Origin: Faecalibacter macacae
GTDB taxonomy: Bacteria > Bacteroidota > Bacteroidia > Flavobacteriales > Weeksellaceae
Length of the DNA stretch: 64,000 bases
Direction of reading: 5' to 3'
NCBI RefSeq assembly: GCF_003687725.1
Contig: NZ_RDOJ01000004.1
Span: 62,001-126,000 of the forward strand
This document shows positions 51,536 through 61,234 of the stretch, one piece after another. A model generated the notes under the pieces. The model saw nothing but the letters and a program-made list of their open reading frames with translations, was not told the origin of the DNA and made no database searches. A program made the position numbers and the translations under genes. Within the stretch, counting starts at the first letter, position 1; the number at the start of each line of letters is the position of its first letter.

Positions 51536-52108
51536 ATGATACATAATAAAAGACCTGTAACGCATAATACAAACGTAAAGATTGTAGATATGCCAGAAGG
51601 ACATCAGGGCGAAGGATTTATGGCGATGCAATTATCAAAAGTAGTTGGATTGGCTCGTAAAAATTCGATTTGGCCTCTGCCTTTTGCGACAAGTTGTTGT
51701 GGTATTGAGTTTATGGCAACAATGGGATCTACATACGATTTGGCTCGTTTTGGTTCTGAGCGTTTAGCATTTACGCCTCGCCAATGTGACTTGTTAATGG
51801 TAATGGGAACAATCTCTAAAAAAATGGCTCCAGTTCTAAAACAAGTATATATTCAAATGGCAGAACCTCGTTGGGTTATTGCAGTTGGTGCTTGTGCAAG
51901 TTCGGGTGGTGTTTTCGATACATATTCAGTTTTACAAGGAATCGATGAGGTTATTCCGGTAGATGTTTATGTACCAGGTTGTCCTCCAAGACCAGAAGCA
52001 ATTATCGACGGAATTATGAGAATACAAGATTTAGTAGAATCTGAAAGTGTTCGTCGTCGTAGTAGTCAAGAGTATCAAGAGTTATTAGCGAGTTACGGAA
52101 TCAAATAA
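51536..52108 (+). CDS. nuoB: NADH-quinone oxidoreductase subunit B
   Basis: A 190-residue subunit holding cluster N2, the last iron-sulfur centre before quinone. Ligands are the tandem cysteines in FATSCCGIEF, Cys in GACASSGGVFD and Cys in VPGCPPRPEA. Length is normal. It lies 29 bp after nuoA and 14 bp before nuoC. Confidence 0.97.
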   Translation: MIHNKRPVTHNTNVKIVDMPEGHQGEGFMAMQLSKVVGLARKNSIWPLPFATSCCGIEFMATMGSTYDLARFGSERLAFTPRQCDLLMVMGTISKKMAPVLKQVYIQMAEPRWVIAVGACASSGGVFDTYSVLQGIDEVIPVDVYVPGCPPRPEAIIDGIMRIQDLVESESVRRRSSQEYQELLASYGIK

Positions 52109-52122
52109 GAACATCAAACGAG

Positions 52123-52659
52123 ATGGAAAATAGTTTTATCAAAGACCGTTTGGTTCAAAAATTCCAAGAACAAATCTACGGTTGGGAAGAGCAGCACGGA
52201 GCTCTTATAATCCATGCAAATAGAGAATTTAATCTAAAGATTATTCAATATTTAAAAGATGATGAACAATTGGCTTTTAATTTTTTAACAGATTTAACAG
52301 CGATTCATTATCCAAATCATCAAGACGAAGAGTTAGTCGTAACTTATCTATTATATAATATGTATAAAGGTGTACATGTTCGATTAAAATTTGCACTTCC
52401 GATTAATGATCCAAAAATCTTTACTGCTACTAAGATTTTTGAAACTGCCAATTGGTTAGAACGTGAATGTTTCGATTTCTATGGTGTTGACTTTGTTGGT
52501 CACCCGAATTTAATCCGAATCATGAATGTAGATGAAATGGATTATCATCCATTACGCAAAGAGTTTCCTTTAGAAGATCAAACACGTAAAGATAAAGACG
52601 ATGAAATGTTTGGTCGTGGAGGTGATTTTAATTTCGGACATTTTAACGTAAAATCTTAA
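52123..52659 (+). CDS. nuoC: NADH-quinone oxidoreductase subunit C
   Basis: A 178-residue peripheral-arm subunit with the 30-kDa signature ERECFDFYGVDFVGHPNLIRI and a conserved end YHPLRKEFPLEDQTR. It is separate from nuoD, unlike the E. coli fusion. It contacts subunits B and D. Confidence 0.96.
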   Translation: MENSFIKDRLVQKFQEQIYGWEEQHGALIIHANREFNLKIIQYLKDDEQLAFNFLTDLTAIHYPNHQDEELVVTYLLYNMYKGVHVRLKFALPINDPKIFTATKIFETANWLERECFDFYGVDFVGHPNLIRIMNVDEMDYHPLRKEFPLEDQTRKDKDDEMFGRGGDFNFGHFNVKS

Positions 52660-52666
52660 TTGAACC

Positions 52667-53914
52667 ATGGCAGATTACAAAGAAGTAAAAGAAAAAGGAG
52701 GTACTATCGAACTTCCAGATGGTTCATTAGAGAAAAGCACTATTACGCTTAACCTTGGACCAACTCACCCTTCAACACATGGGGTTTTTCAAAATATATT
52801 AGAAATCGATGGTGAAATTATCAAATCTGCAGTTCCAACTGTTGGATACATTCACCGTGCTTTCGAGAAAATTGCAGAGCGTCGTCCGTTATATCAAATT
52901 ACACCATTAACAGACCGTTTAAATTATTGTTCAGCGCCATTAAACAACTTAGGTTGGCATATGACGGTGGAGAAATTTGTTGGAATTGAAATTCCAAAAC
53001 GTGTTTCTTACATGCGTATCATTTTAATGGAGTTAGCTCGTATTGCCGATCATATCGTTTGTAATTCGATTATGGGTGTGGATTCTGGAGCCTTTACAGG
53101 TTTCCTTTATATGATGAAATACCGCGAATTGATTTATGAAATTTACGAAGAAATCGGAGGATCTCGTTTAACAACAAATATTGGTCGTATCGGAGGATTC
53201 GAGCGCGATTTTTCTGACGTAGCTTGGGAAAAAATTAATCGTTTTGTTACCGAATATCCAGATGTTTTACGTGAATTCGAAAATCTATTTGTTCGTAATA
53301 GAATTTTTATGGATCGTACACAAGGAGTTGGTGGTATAACAGCAGAACGTGCATTAAGCTATGGATTTACAGGTCCAAATTTACGTGCAGCTGGTGTAGA
53401 TTACGATTTACGTGTAGCAAAACCATATTGCCGATACGAAGAATTTGATTTTGAGATTCCGGTTGGAACAACAGGTGATTGTTACGATCGTTTCATGGTT
53501 CGTGATCAAGAAATGTGGCAATCGTTAAGTATCATCAATCAAGCAATTGAAAAAATTAACGCATTAGAAGGTGATGAAGCAAAAGTTCATCATGCTGATG
53601 CTCCAGAATATTATTTACCACAGAAAAAGGACGTTTATACTAAAATGGAAGCGTTAATCTATCACTTCAAAATTATTATGGGAGAGGTAGAAATGCCAGT
53701 GGGCGAAATTTATAACTCAATCGAAGCAGCAAATGGAGAATTAGGTTTCTATTTAGTTTCTGATGGAGGTCGTTCACCATATCGTTTACATTTCCGTCGT
53801 CCTTGTTTCATATATTATCAAGCTTATCCTGAATTAATTACTGGTTCGATGATTTCAGATGCAATCATCACAATGAGTAGTTTAAATTTAATCGCAGGAG
53901 AACTTGATGCATAA
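52667..53914 (+). CDS. nuoD: NADH-quinone oxidoreductase subunit D
   Basis: A 415-residue 49-kDa subunit that forms the quinone pocket with NuoB. Motifs: TLNLGPTHPSTHGVF with the quinone-site His, GYIHRAFEKIAERRPLYQ, DRLNYCSAP, and RLTTNIGRIGG. The C-terminal DGGRSPYRLHFRRPCF replaces the nickel site of hydrogenases. Length is typical. Confidence 0.97.
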   Translation: MADYKEVKEKGGTIELPDGSLEKSTITLNLGPTHPSTHGVFQNILEIDGEIIKSAVPTVGYIHRAFEKIAERRPLYQITPLTDRLNYCSAPLNNLGWHMTVEKFVGIEIPKRVSYMRIILMELARIADHIVCNSIMGVDSGAFTGFLYMMKYRELIYEIYEEIGGSRLTTNIGRIGGFERDFSDVAWEKINRFVTEYPDVLREFENLFVRNRIFMDRTQGVGGITAERALSYGFTGPNLRAAGVDYDLRVAKPYCRYEEFDFEIPVGTTGDCYDRFMVRDQEMWQSLSIINQAIEKINALEGDEAKVHHADAPEYYLPQKKDVYTKMEALIYHFKIIMGEVEMPVGEIYNSIEAANGELGFYLVSDGGRSPYRLHFRRPCFIYYQAYPELITGSMISDAIITMSSLNLIAGELDA

Positions 53915-53931
53915 CTAAAACTACAAAGAAA

Positions 53932-54423
53932 ATGAGTATTCAGTTTTCAGAGAAAACACAACGTAAAGTAGAAGAAATTATCGCTCGTTATCCAGAAGGA
54001 AAACAAAAGAGTGCATTACTTCCAATTTTACACGTTGCACAAGAAGAGTTTGGCGGTTGGTTAGATACGCCTCATTTAGATCATGTCGCTCAAGTTTTAA
54101 ATATTTTACCAGTAGAGGTGTACGAAGTAGCATCGTTTTACACGATGTTTAATTTAAAACCTGTCGGAAAATTTGTGTTAGAAGTTTGTCAAACGGGACC
54201 TTGTATGTTACGTGGTTCGGACAAAATTATCGAGCACATTAAGACGAAGTTAGATATTAAAGAAGGCGGAACATCTGCCGATGGATTATTCACATTAAAG
54301 CCAGCAGAATGTTTAGGCGCTTGTGGATATGCGCCAATGATGCAATTAGGTAAAACTTATCGTGAGAATTTAACGATAGAGAAGGTTGATGAATTAATAG
54401 AAGAATTGAAAAAATTAGCCTAA
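53932..54423 (+). CDS. nuoE: NADH-quinone oxidoreductase subunit E
   Basis: A 163-residue 24-kDa subunit with a [2Fe-2S] cluster (N1a). Ligands lie in VCQTGPCMLRG (Cys-x4-Cys) and AECLGACGYAPM (Cys-x3-Cys). The N-terminal helices (LPILHVAQEEFGGWL) are conserved. Its stop codon shares one base with the nuoF start, so translation is coupled. Confidence 0.97.
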   Translation: MSIQFSEKTQRKVEEIIARYPEGKQKSALLPILHVAQEEFGGWLDTPHLDHVAQVLNILPVEVYEVASFYTMFNLKPVGKFVLEVCQTGPCMLRGSDKIIEHIKTKLDIKEGGTSADGLFTLKPAECLGACGYAPMMQLGKTYRENLTIEKVDELIEELKKLA

Positions 54424-55778
54424 TGGGACAAAAATTACTATTGAAAAATATTGATGTTCCAGGGATTCGATATTTTAAAACTTACTTCGATAATGGTGGT
54501 TATGATAATGCGGCAAAAGCATTAAAAATGACAACCGACGAAATCTTAGAAGAAGTAAAAACTTCTGGATTACGTGGACGTGGAGGCGCTGGTTTCCCAA
54601 CAGGTATGAAGTGGAGTTTCCTTGCTAAACCAGAAGGTGTTCCAAGACACTTAGTGGTTAATGCGGACGAATCGGAACCAGGAACTTTCAAAGATCGTTT
54701 CTTGATGGAATATATTCCTCATTTATTGATTGAAGGAATTTTAATTTCATCGTACTGTTTAGGTTCAAACACTTCATTTATTTATATCCGTGGAGAATAT
54801 GCTTGGGTTGCTGAAATTTTAGAAGAAGCAATTGCCGAAGCAAAAGAAGCAGGTTGGTTAGGGCAAAACATCCAAGGTTCGGGTTACGATTTAGACATCG
54901 TAGTTCAACGTGGAGGTGGAGCTTACATCTGTGGTGAAGAAACTGCATTATTGGAATCGTTAGAAGGTAAACGTGGAAATCCTCGTCTTAAACCACCTTT
55001 CCCAGCCGTAAAAGGTTTATGGGGAAGACCAACAGTTGTAAATAATGTTGAAACAATTGCAGCAGTTGTTCCAATTATTGAAATAGGAGGAAAAGCTTAT
55101 TCAGAAAGAGGAGTTGGTCGTTCAACAGGAACAAAATTAATTTCAGCTTGTGGGAATATTAATAAACCAGGCGTGTATGAAATTGACTTTGATTTATCAG
55201 TTGAAGAATTCATTTTCTCTGAAGAATATTGTGGCGGAATTGCTGATGGAAAACGATTAAAAGCGTGTATTCCTGGAGGAAGTTCTGTACCAGTTGTACC
55301 AGCAAACTTATTGTTAACGACTTCTGATGGATCACCTCGATTGATGAATTACGAAAGTTTATCAGAAGGTGGATTCCAAACCGGAACTATGTTAGGTTCT
55401 GGAGGATTTATTGTTTTAGATGAAGATCAAGATATTGTTTATCATACTTATACATTAGCGCGTTTCTATCGCCATGAATCATGTGGACAATGTTCGCCTT
55501 GTCGCGAAGGAACAGGTTGGATGGAAAAAATCCTAAAACGTATTCACGAAGGGCAAGGAAAATCGTCTGACATTGATTTATTATGGGATGTACAACGTAA
55601 GATTGAAGGAAATACAATTTGTCCATTAGGTGATGCAGCGGCATGGCCAGTTGCAGCAGCTATTCGTCATTTCCGTGACGAGTTCGAATGGCACATTGAT
55701 AATCCTGAATGTTTAGTTCGTAATTATGGTTTAGCAGATTATGCGAAGCCAAGAGAAATAATTCAAACCACAAATTAA
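54423..55778 (+). CDS. nuoF: NADH-quinone oxidoreductase subunit F
   Basis: A 451-residue subunit that binds NADH and FMN. Motifs: GLRGRGGAGFPTGMKWSFL (NADH), NADESEPGTFKDR (FMN), GAYICGEETALLESLEGKRG, and the N3 [4Fe-4S] ligands ESCGQCSPCREGT with a distant CPLGDAAAWP. It should oxidise NADH, so this complex uses NADH rather than ferredoxin or another donor. Confidence 0.98.
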   Translation: MGQKLLLKNIDVPGIRYFKTYFDNGGYDNAAKALKMTTDEILEEVKTSGLRGRGGAGFPTGMKWSFLAKPEGVPRHLVVNADESEPGTFKDRFLMEYIPHLLIEGILISSYCLGSNTSFIYIRGEYAWVAEILEEAIAEAKEAGWLGQNIQGSGYDLDIVVQRGGGAYICGEETALLESLEGKRGNPRLKPPFPAVKGLWGRPTVVNNVETIAAVVPIIEIGGKAYSERGVGRSTGTKLISACGNINKPGVYEIDFDLSVEEFIFSEEYCGGIADGKRLKACIPGGSSVPVVPANLLLTTSDGSPRLMNYESLSEGGFQTGTMLGSGGFIVLDEDQDIVYHTYTLARFYRHESCGQCSPCREGTGWMEKILKRIHEGQGKSSDIDLLWDVQRKIEGNTICPLGDAAAWPVAAAIRHFRDEFEWHIDNPECLVRNYGLADYAKPREIIQTTN

Positions 55779-55785
55779 TACGAAG

Positions 55786-56871
55786 ATGGCAGAAGAAACT
55801 CCATTATTTAAAGTTACCATAGATGACCAAACGGTCGAAGTTCCTGCGGGGACAACGATCCTTCAGGCCGCTCGTATGCTTGGTAAAGAAATTGCTCCGC
55901 CAGCGATGTGTTACTACGAAAAATTAGAAAACACTGGTGGAAACTGTAGAACGTGTTTGGTTGAGGTTTCGAAAGGAAGCGAGGCTGATCCACGTCCGAT
56001 GCCTAAGTTAGTTCCATCTTGTCGTACAACAGTGATGGACGGAATGGTTGTCGGAAATAAATCGTCTGAAAAAGCTGTTGAAGCTCGTAAAGGTATTGTT
56101 GAAATGTTGTTGATTAATCACCCGTTAGATTGCCCAGTTTGTGATCAGGCAGGTGAATGTAAATTACAAGATTTAGGATACGAACATGGTGCTGAAGCTA
56201 CACGATACGAATTTGATCGTCGTACATTCCCAAAAGAAGATTTAGGTCCAAACATCGAGTTGAATATGAATCGTTGTATTCTTTGTTATCGTTGTGTAAA
56301 AACGGCAGACCAAATTACAGGTTGTCGTGAGCATGGTGTAATGTACAGAGGAGATCACGCAGAAATTTCAACTCATATCAATAAAGCATTAGACAACGAA
56401 TTCATCGGAAATGTAATTGATGTTTGCCCAGTTGGCGCATTAACAGATAAGACGTTCCGTTTCAAGAATCGTGTGTGGTTTTTAAAACCAGTTGATGCAC
56501 ATCGCGATTGTCCTACTTGTTCTGGTAAAGCGCAGATTTGGTTCCGTGGAAACGAAGTTTTCCGTGTAACTGCTCGTAAAAATGAATGGAACGAGGTGGA
56601 AGATTGGATTTGTAACACATGTCGTTTTGATAAGAAAGATATCAACGATTGGACGTTAGAAAAACCAGCTGAAGTATCTAAATCATCTGTAATTAGACAA
56701 GGACATTATTTTGAAAATAAAATTCAACCAGAAGAAACATTCCCGAAAGTTGTTAAACGAGAGCCAAAAATCTTATTAGACATTCATTCGGTTTCTGAGG
56801 TCAATGATCCAAACAGAGATTTATCTAAAATAGATGGTCCAGCAACAAGTCAAGATTATAAAAAAGATTAA
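55786..56871 (+). CDS. nuoG: NADH-quinone oxidoreductase subunit G, short form
   Basis: Only 361 residues, far shorter than E. coli NuoG (about 900). The N-terminal cluster domains are complete: [2Fe-2S] ligands in AMCYYEKLENTGGNCRTCL, His-ligated cluster HPLDCPVCDQAGECKLQD, and [4Fe-4S] NRCILCYRCVK with DVCPVGALTDK. After this a short extra domain has Cys-x2-Cys (DCPTC), 30 residues, and Cys-x2-Cys (CNTC), then the protein ends. The whole molybdopterin-like domain is missing. The reading frame is intact and the next gene follows normally, so this looks like an evolved short form, not a frameshift. Confidence 0.95.
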   Translation: MAEETPLFKVTIDDQTVEVPAGTTILQAARMLGKEIAPPAMCYYEKLENTGGNCRTCLVEVSKGSEADPRPMPKLVPSCRTTVMDGMVVGNKSSEKAVEARKGIVEMLLINHPLDCPVCDQAGECKLQDLGYEHGAEATRYEFDRRTFPKEDLGPNIELNMNRCILCYRCVKTADQITGCREHGVMYRGDHAEISTHINKALDNEFIGNVIDVCPVGALTDKTFRFKNRVWFLKPVDAHRDCPTCSGKAQIWFRGNEVFRVTARKNEWNEVEDWICNTCRFDKKDINDWTLEKPAEVSKSSVIRQGHYFENKIQPEETFPKVVKREPKILLDIHSVSEVNDPNRDLSKIDGPATSQDYKKD

Positions 56872-56897
56872 TCATTCGTAAATAAAATTAACACAAC

Positions 56898-57947
56898 ATG
56901 ACGGAAGAAAATATCGCTTTTGTTTTAGAAAAGTTAGCTTTAGTAGGCGTAATGATTGGTTTTTCGCTTGCAGTTGCTGCTTATTCAACTTGGGCAGAAC
57001 GTAAAGTTGCTGCTTTTTTACAGGATCGTTTAGGTCCGAACCGTGCAGGTATTTTTGGTTTATTACAACCACTTGCCGATGGTTTAAAATTATTCTCGAA
57101 AGAGGAAATCACACCAAAAGATGCCAATAAATTTTTATTCATCTTAGGTCCAGCTTTGGCAATGATTGTTGCTTGTATGACAGGAGCAGTAATTCCTTGG
57201 TCAACAGCTTTTGAGATTGGAGATCGTGTAATCGTTCCACAAATCGCAGATATCAATATCGGATTCTTATACATTTTAGGTGTTTTAAGTTTAGGTGTTT
57301 ATGGGATTATGATTGGAGCTTGGGCTTCGAATAACAAATATTCGTTAATGGGAGGTTTACGTGCAGCGTCACAAATTATCTCTTACGAATTACCGATGGG
57401 ATTAGCGTTAATCACAATCTTAATGATGACAGGTTCATTAAAATTAAGTGATATCGTTGCTCAACAACAAGATAATTTTTGGTTTGTGATTTTACAACCA
57501 ATAGGATTCTTAATCTTTTTAATCTGTTCGTTTGCCGAAACTAATCGTACACCATTCGATTTACCTGAAGCAGAGAACGAATTAATTGGAGGATACCACT
57601 CTGAGTACTCTTCGATGAAAATGGGATTCTTCTTATTTGCAGAGTACATCAACATGTTCATCAGTTCAACAATTATCGCAACAATTTATTTTGGAGGATA
57701 TGATATTCCTTTTGTAAATGATGTAGCATTAGGAGAATCTATTGGTGCAAATTGGTTAGCAATTTTACACTTCTTTACATTATTCGGAAAAGCATGTTTC
57801 TTTATCTTTTTCTACATGTGGGTAAGATGGACATTGCCTCGTTTCCGTTACGATCAGTTAATGGATTTAGGTTGGAAAAAGTTATTGCCATTAGCATTAA
57901 TTAATATGTTGATCACTGGACTAGTAATTTTATTAATGAACAATTAA
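56898..57947 (+). CDS. nuoH: NADH-quinone oxidoreductase subunit H
   Basis: A 349-residue membrane subunit with about eight helices that links the quinone site to the proton channels. The signatures AERKVAAFLQDRLGPNRAG and FAETNRTPFDLPEAENELIGGYHSEYS are present. It lies 26 bp after the short nuoG. Confidence 0.98.
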   Translation: MTEENIAFVLEKLALVGVMIGFSLAVAAYSTWAERKVAAFLQDRLGPNRAGIFGLLQPLADGLKLFSKEEITPKDANKFLFILGPALAMIVACMTGAVIPWSTAFEIGDRVIVPQIADINIGFLYILGVLSLGVYGIMIGAWASNNKYSLMGGLRAASQIISYELPMGLALITILMMTGSLKLSDIVAQQQDNFWFVILQPIGFLIFLICSFAETNRTPFDLPEAENELIGGYHSEYSSMKMGFFLFAEYINMFISSTIIATIYFGGYDIPFVNDVALGESIGANWLAILHFFTLFGKACFFIFFYMWVRWTLPRFRYDQLMDLGWKKLLPLALINMLITGLVILLMNN

Positions 57948-57966
57948 TCATCAAAACCTCAAAAAG

Positions 57967-58470
57967 ATGGAAAGAATTACAAATAGAGCAAAACAAGTAG
58001 AACGTAAGCCAATGACTTTCTTGGAAAGTATCTACTTAGTTGCAATCGTAAAAGGATTGATGATTACGTTGAAGCACTTCTTTATGAAGAAAGCGACAAT
58101 TAATTATCCAGAAGAAAAAAGACCGTTTAGTCCTGTTTTTAGAGGATTACACGTTTTAAATAGAGATGAAGAAGGTCGTGAAAACTGTACAGCTTGTGGA
58201 CTCTGTGCCTTAGCTTGTCCAGCAGAAGCGATTACGATGGAAGCGGCTGAACGTTTACCTGGCGAAGAAAATAAATACCGCGAAGAGAAGTATGCAGCGA
58301 AATACGAAATCAATATGTTGAGATGTATTTTCTGTGGTTTCTGTGAAGAAGCTTGTCCAAAGGATGCAGTTTATTTATCGCAAACGGTAGCACCAGCAAG
58401 TTTTAACCGTAAAAACTTCATTTATACAAAAGAAGATTTATTAATTCCTCACCCAAAATCTGCTGAATAA
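57967..58470 (+). CDS. nuoI: NADH-quinone oxidoreductase subunit I
   Basis: A 167-residue subunit with two [4Fe-4S] clusters (N6a, N6b). The ligand sets are CTACGLCALACP and CIFCGFCEEACP. The N-terminal helical part (ESIYLVAIVKGLMITLKHFF) anchors it to the membrane arm. Its stop codon shares one base with the nuoJ start. Confidence 0.98.
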   Translation: MERITNRAKQVERKPMTFLESIYLVAIVKGLMITLKHFFMKKATINYPEEKRPFSPVFRGLHVLNRDEEGRENCTACGLCALACPAEAITMEAAERLPGEENKYREEKYAAKYEINMLRCIFCGFCEEACPKDAVYLSQTVAPASFNRKNFIYTKEDLLIPHPKSAE

Positions 58471-58988
58471 TGGAGATAACAGAAATTTTATTTTACGTTT
58501 TATCAGCCTTAACGGTGTTGAGTGCGTTACTAATGGTGTTCAGTAAAAGTGCTGTTCATTCTATTTTATTTTTGATTATTACATTCTTCTGCATAAGTGG
58601 ACATTATATTTTATTGAATGCTCAATTTTTAGCAATCGTAAATATAATCGTGTATGCAGGAGCAATTATGGTTTTATTCCTTTTTGTTGTGATGTTGATG
58701 AATTTAAACCACGAGAAAAAGTCGTTTGGGACACCTGCTAAATTATTAGCCGCGACTTTAGTCTGTGCTTTATTTATTGCATTAACGGTAGGAATTATGT
58801 TCGGACAGAAAGAAGCAACAACGCAAGCAGTACAATTGTACGAAGGCGAGATTGGGTTAATCAATAACCTTGGTCAGTTGTTGTATTCAGAGTATGTGTT
58901 ACCATTCGAATTAAGTAGTATTCTATTTATTTCTGCGATGATTGGAGCGGTAATCTTATCGAAAAAGGACGAAGAATTAGAAGGTTAA
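58470..58988 (+). CDS. nuoJ: NADH-quinone oxidoreductase subunit J
   Basis: A 172-residue membrane subunit with five helices. The conserved helix-3 region IIVYAGAIMVLFLFVVMLMNL contains the pi-bulge thought to gate coupling. It is translationally coupled to nuoI. Confidence 0.97.
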   Translation: MEITEILFYVLSALTVLSALLMVFSKSAVHSILFLIITFFCISGHYILLNAQFLAIVNIIVYAGAIMVLFLFVVMLMNLNHEKKSFGTPAKLLAATLVCALFIALTVGIMFGQKEATTQAVQLYEGEIGLINNLGQLLYSEYVLPFELSSILFISAMIGAVILSKKDEELEG

Positions 58989-59006
58989 TAATTAAAAAAT
59001 TAAGAC

Positions 59007-59333
59007 ATGTTACCAATTAGTTATTATATAATTTTCTCATTAGTTCTTTTCGCGATAGGAATGACTGGAGTTGCGATTCGTCGTAATGCCATCATCATTT
59101 TTATGTGTATCGAATTAATGTTAAACTCAGTCAATTTATTGTTAGTAGCTTTTTCTAAAATGCACTACATGAAAAATCCTGAGTTACAAAACGGAACAGA
59201 TGCGCAACTTTTAGTTTTCTTTATTATGGTTGTAGCAGCAGCAGAGGTTGCAGTAGGTTTATCTGTAATTATCTTATTGTTCCGTAAACTTTATAGTGTA
59301 GATATTAATGTATTAAATCGTTTAAAAGGATAA
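59007..59333 (+). CDS. nuoK: NADH-quinone oxidoreductase subunit K
   Basis: A 108-residue membrane subunit with three helices. The conserved glutamates of the proton path are visible in FMCIELMLNSVNLLLVAFS and VAAAEVAVGLSVIILL. It lies 4 bp before nuoL. Confidence 0.97.
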   Translation: MLPISYYIIFSLVLFAIGMTGVAIRRNAIIIFMCIELMLNSVNLLLVAFSKMHYMKNPELQNGTDAQLLVFFIMVVAAAEVAVGLSVIILLFRKLYSVDINVLNRLKG

Positions 59334-59337
59334 TAGA

Positions 59338-61227
59338 ATGGAAAGTTATTTATGGTTAATCCCGTTAATTCCATTCATTGGATTTTTAATTAACGGTTTA
59401 GGACGAAAAGTTTTATCAAATAATTTAGTAGGATTTATAGGAAGCGCAGCCGTTTTAACAAGTTTTGTTTTATCGCTTGTCGTATTCTTCAATGTACCTA
59501 CAGGAGCAGATGCAGAACCAATTATTGTAAAGTATTTTGATATCATCAATTTACCATCAATCAAAATTCCATTTGCATTCCAAATTGACGGATTAACAAG
59601 TTTATTCTTGTTAATTATTACTGGAGTTGGATTCTTAATCCACTTATACAGTACAGCGTATATGAGCGAAGACAAAGGATTCGGTAAATTCTTTGCTTAC
59701 TTAAACTTGTTCATCTTCTTTATGTTGTTATTAGTAATGGGGAATAACTTCTTCATTATGTTTATCGGTTGGGAAGGTGTAGGTTTATGTTCATTCTTAT
59801 TGATTGGATTCTGGTACACCAATCCAGATTATGTAAAAGCAGCTAAGAAAGCATTCATCATGAACCGTATTGGTGATGTTGGATTCTTATTAGCTATGTT
59901 TTGGATTTTTAACGAATTTGGAACATTAGAATACGAAGTTGTTTTTGCTCAATTATCAGATTCAACGAAAGCAATCGCTTCTGGAATAATCGTAGGAATC
60001 ACGTTATTGTTATTCTTAGCAGCAACAGGAAAATCAGCACAGTTACCTTTATTTACTTGGTTACCAGATGCGATGGCTGGACCAACACCAGTTTCAGCAT
60101 TAATCCATGCAGCTACAATGGTAACAGCAGGTATTTTTATGATTACACGTTGTAATGAATTATTCCAAATGGCTCCATTTACATTAGAAGTAATTCAGTA
60201 TGTAGGAATCATCACAGCTTTCATCACAGCAACAATTGCAATGCAACAAAACGATATCAAGAAAGTGTTAGCTTATTCAACAGTTTCTCAGTTAGGTTTA
60301 ATGTTCGCAGCAATCGGATCTGGAGCTTATATCGCAGCAGTTTTCCACGTAATGACGCACGCTTTCTTCAAAGCTTTATTATTCTTAGGAGCAGGTTCTG
60401 TGATTCATGGAATGCACCACGAACAAGATATGACGAAGATGGGTGGATTGAAAAAATATATGCCAATTACACATTTAACCATGTTAATTGGATGTTTAGC
60501 AATTTCCGGAATTCCTGGTTTATCAGGTTTCTTCTCGAAAGACGAAATGTTATTAGGAATGTTCATTTCTAATCCAATTATCTACGGAATCGGATTTGTT
60601 GTTTCAGTTATGACAGCTTTCTATATGTTCCGTTTATATGCAATGACGTTCTTAGGAGATTTAAGAGACAAAGAAGCTCATCCACACGAAAGTCCAGCAC
60701 CAATGACAATTCCATTAATCATCTTAGCAGTTTTATCTGTTTTTGCAGGTTACATCGGAATTCCAGCTTTATTTATGCAAGATGGACATAAATTACAAAC
60801 CTTTTTAAGTGGAGTTGTTAATCTAGGTGAAGCGCATCACATTTCTCATTCGACTGAATGGATTATGATGATTGCTTTATTTGCTTGTGTTATCGGAGCG
60901 ATTTTCTTCGCAATCAAAAAATACAGCGGAGCAACAGACGGAGAACCAACAGGAATTGCAAAATTCTTTGCGAATAAATGGTATATCGATGAGGTATATG
61001 ATGGAGCAATTGTGAAACCAATCGTAGAAATTGGTGATGTTTTAAAGAAATATGTAGAGAATGCTGGTATTGCTGCATTGGTTGGAGGAATCGGAATTTT
61101 CTCTGCTCGTGCTTCAGAACGTGTTCGCTCTTTACAAAACGGAAATGTTGGTTTCTATATTCTAATGATTATCGTTGGAGTAACGTTAGGAATCGGGATA
61201 TTTTTCATTGATTATTTTATAAAATAG
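59338..61227 (+). CDS. nuoL: NADH-quinone oxidoreductase subunit L
   Basis: A 629-residue antiporter-like subunit, the distal proton pump. The conserved blocks are GWEGVGLCSFLLIGFWY with its Glu, TGKSAQLPLFTWLPDAMAGPTPVSALIHAATMVTAGIF with its Lys, and LAYSTVSQLGLMF. The long lateral helix at the C-terminus is present (YVENAGIAALVGGIGIFSARASERVRSLQ). Length is normal. Confidence 0.98.
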   Translation: MESYLWLIPLIPFIGFLINGLGRKVLSNNLVGFIGSAAVLTSFVLSLVVFFNVPTGADAEPIIVKYFDIINLPSIKIPFAFQIDGLTSLFLLIITGVGFLIHLYSTAYMSEDKGFGKFFAYLNLFIFFMLLLVMGNNFFIMFIGWEGVGLCSFLLIGFWYTNPDYVKAAKKAFIMNRIGDVGFLLAMFWIFNEFGTLEYEVVFAQLSDSTKAIASGIIVGITLLLFLAATGKSAQLPLFTWLPDAMAGPTPVSALIHAATMVTAGIFMITRCNELFQMAPFTLEVIQYVGIITAFITATIAMQQNDIKKVLAYSTVSQLGLMFAAIGSGAYIAAVFHVMTHAFFKALLFLGAGSVIHGMHHEQDMTKMGGLKKYMPITHLTMLIGCLAISGIPGLSGFFSKDEMLLGMFISNPIIYGIGFVVSVMTAFYMFRLYAMTFLGDLRDKEAHPHESPAPMTIPLIILAVLSVFAGYIGIPALFMQDGHKLQTFLSGVVNLGEAHHISHSTEWIMMIALFACVIGAIFFAIKKYSGATDGEPTGIAKFFANKWYIDEVYDGAIVKPIVEIGDVLKKYVENAGIAALVGGIGIFSARASERVRSLQNGNVGFYILMIIVGVTLGIGIFFIDYFIK

Positions 61228-61234
61228 ATTCAAA

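Noticed and set aside
55786-56871. Frameshifted nuoG
   Set aside because: The stop is followed 26 bp later by nuoH and no remaining NuoG-like sequence exists in any frame.
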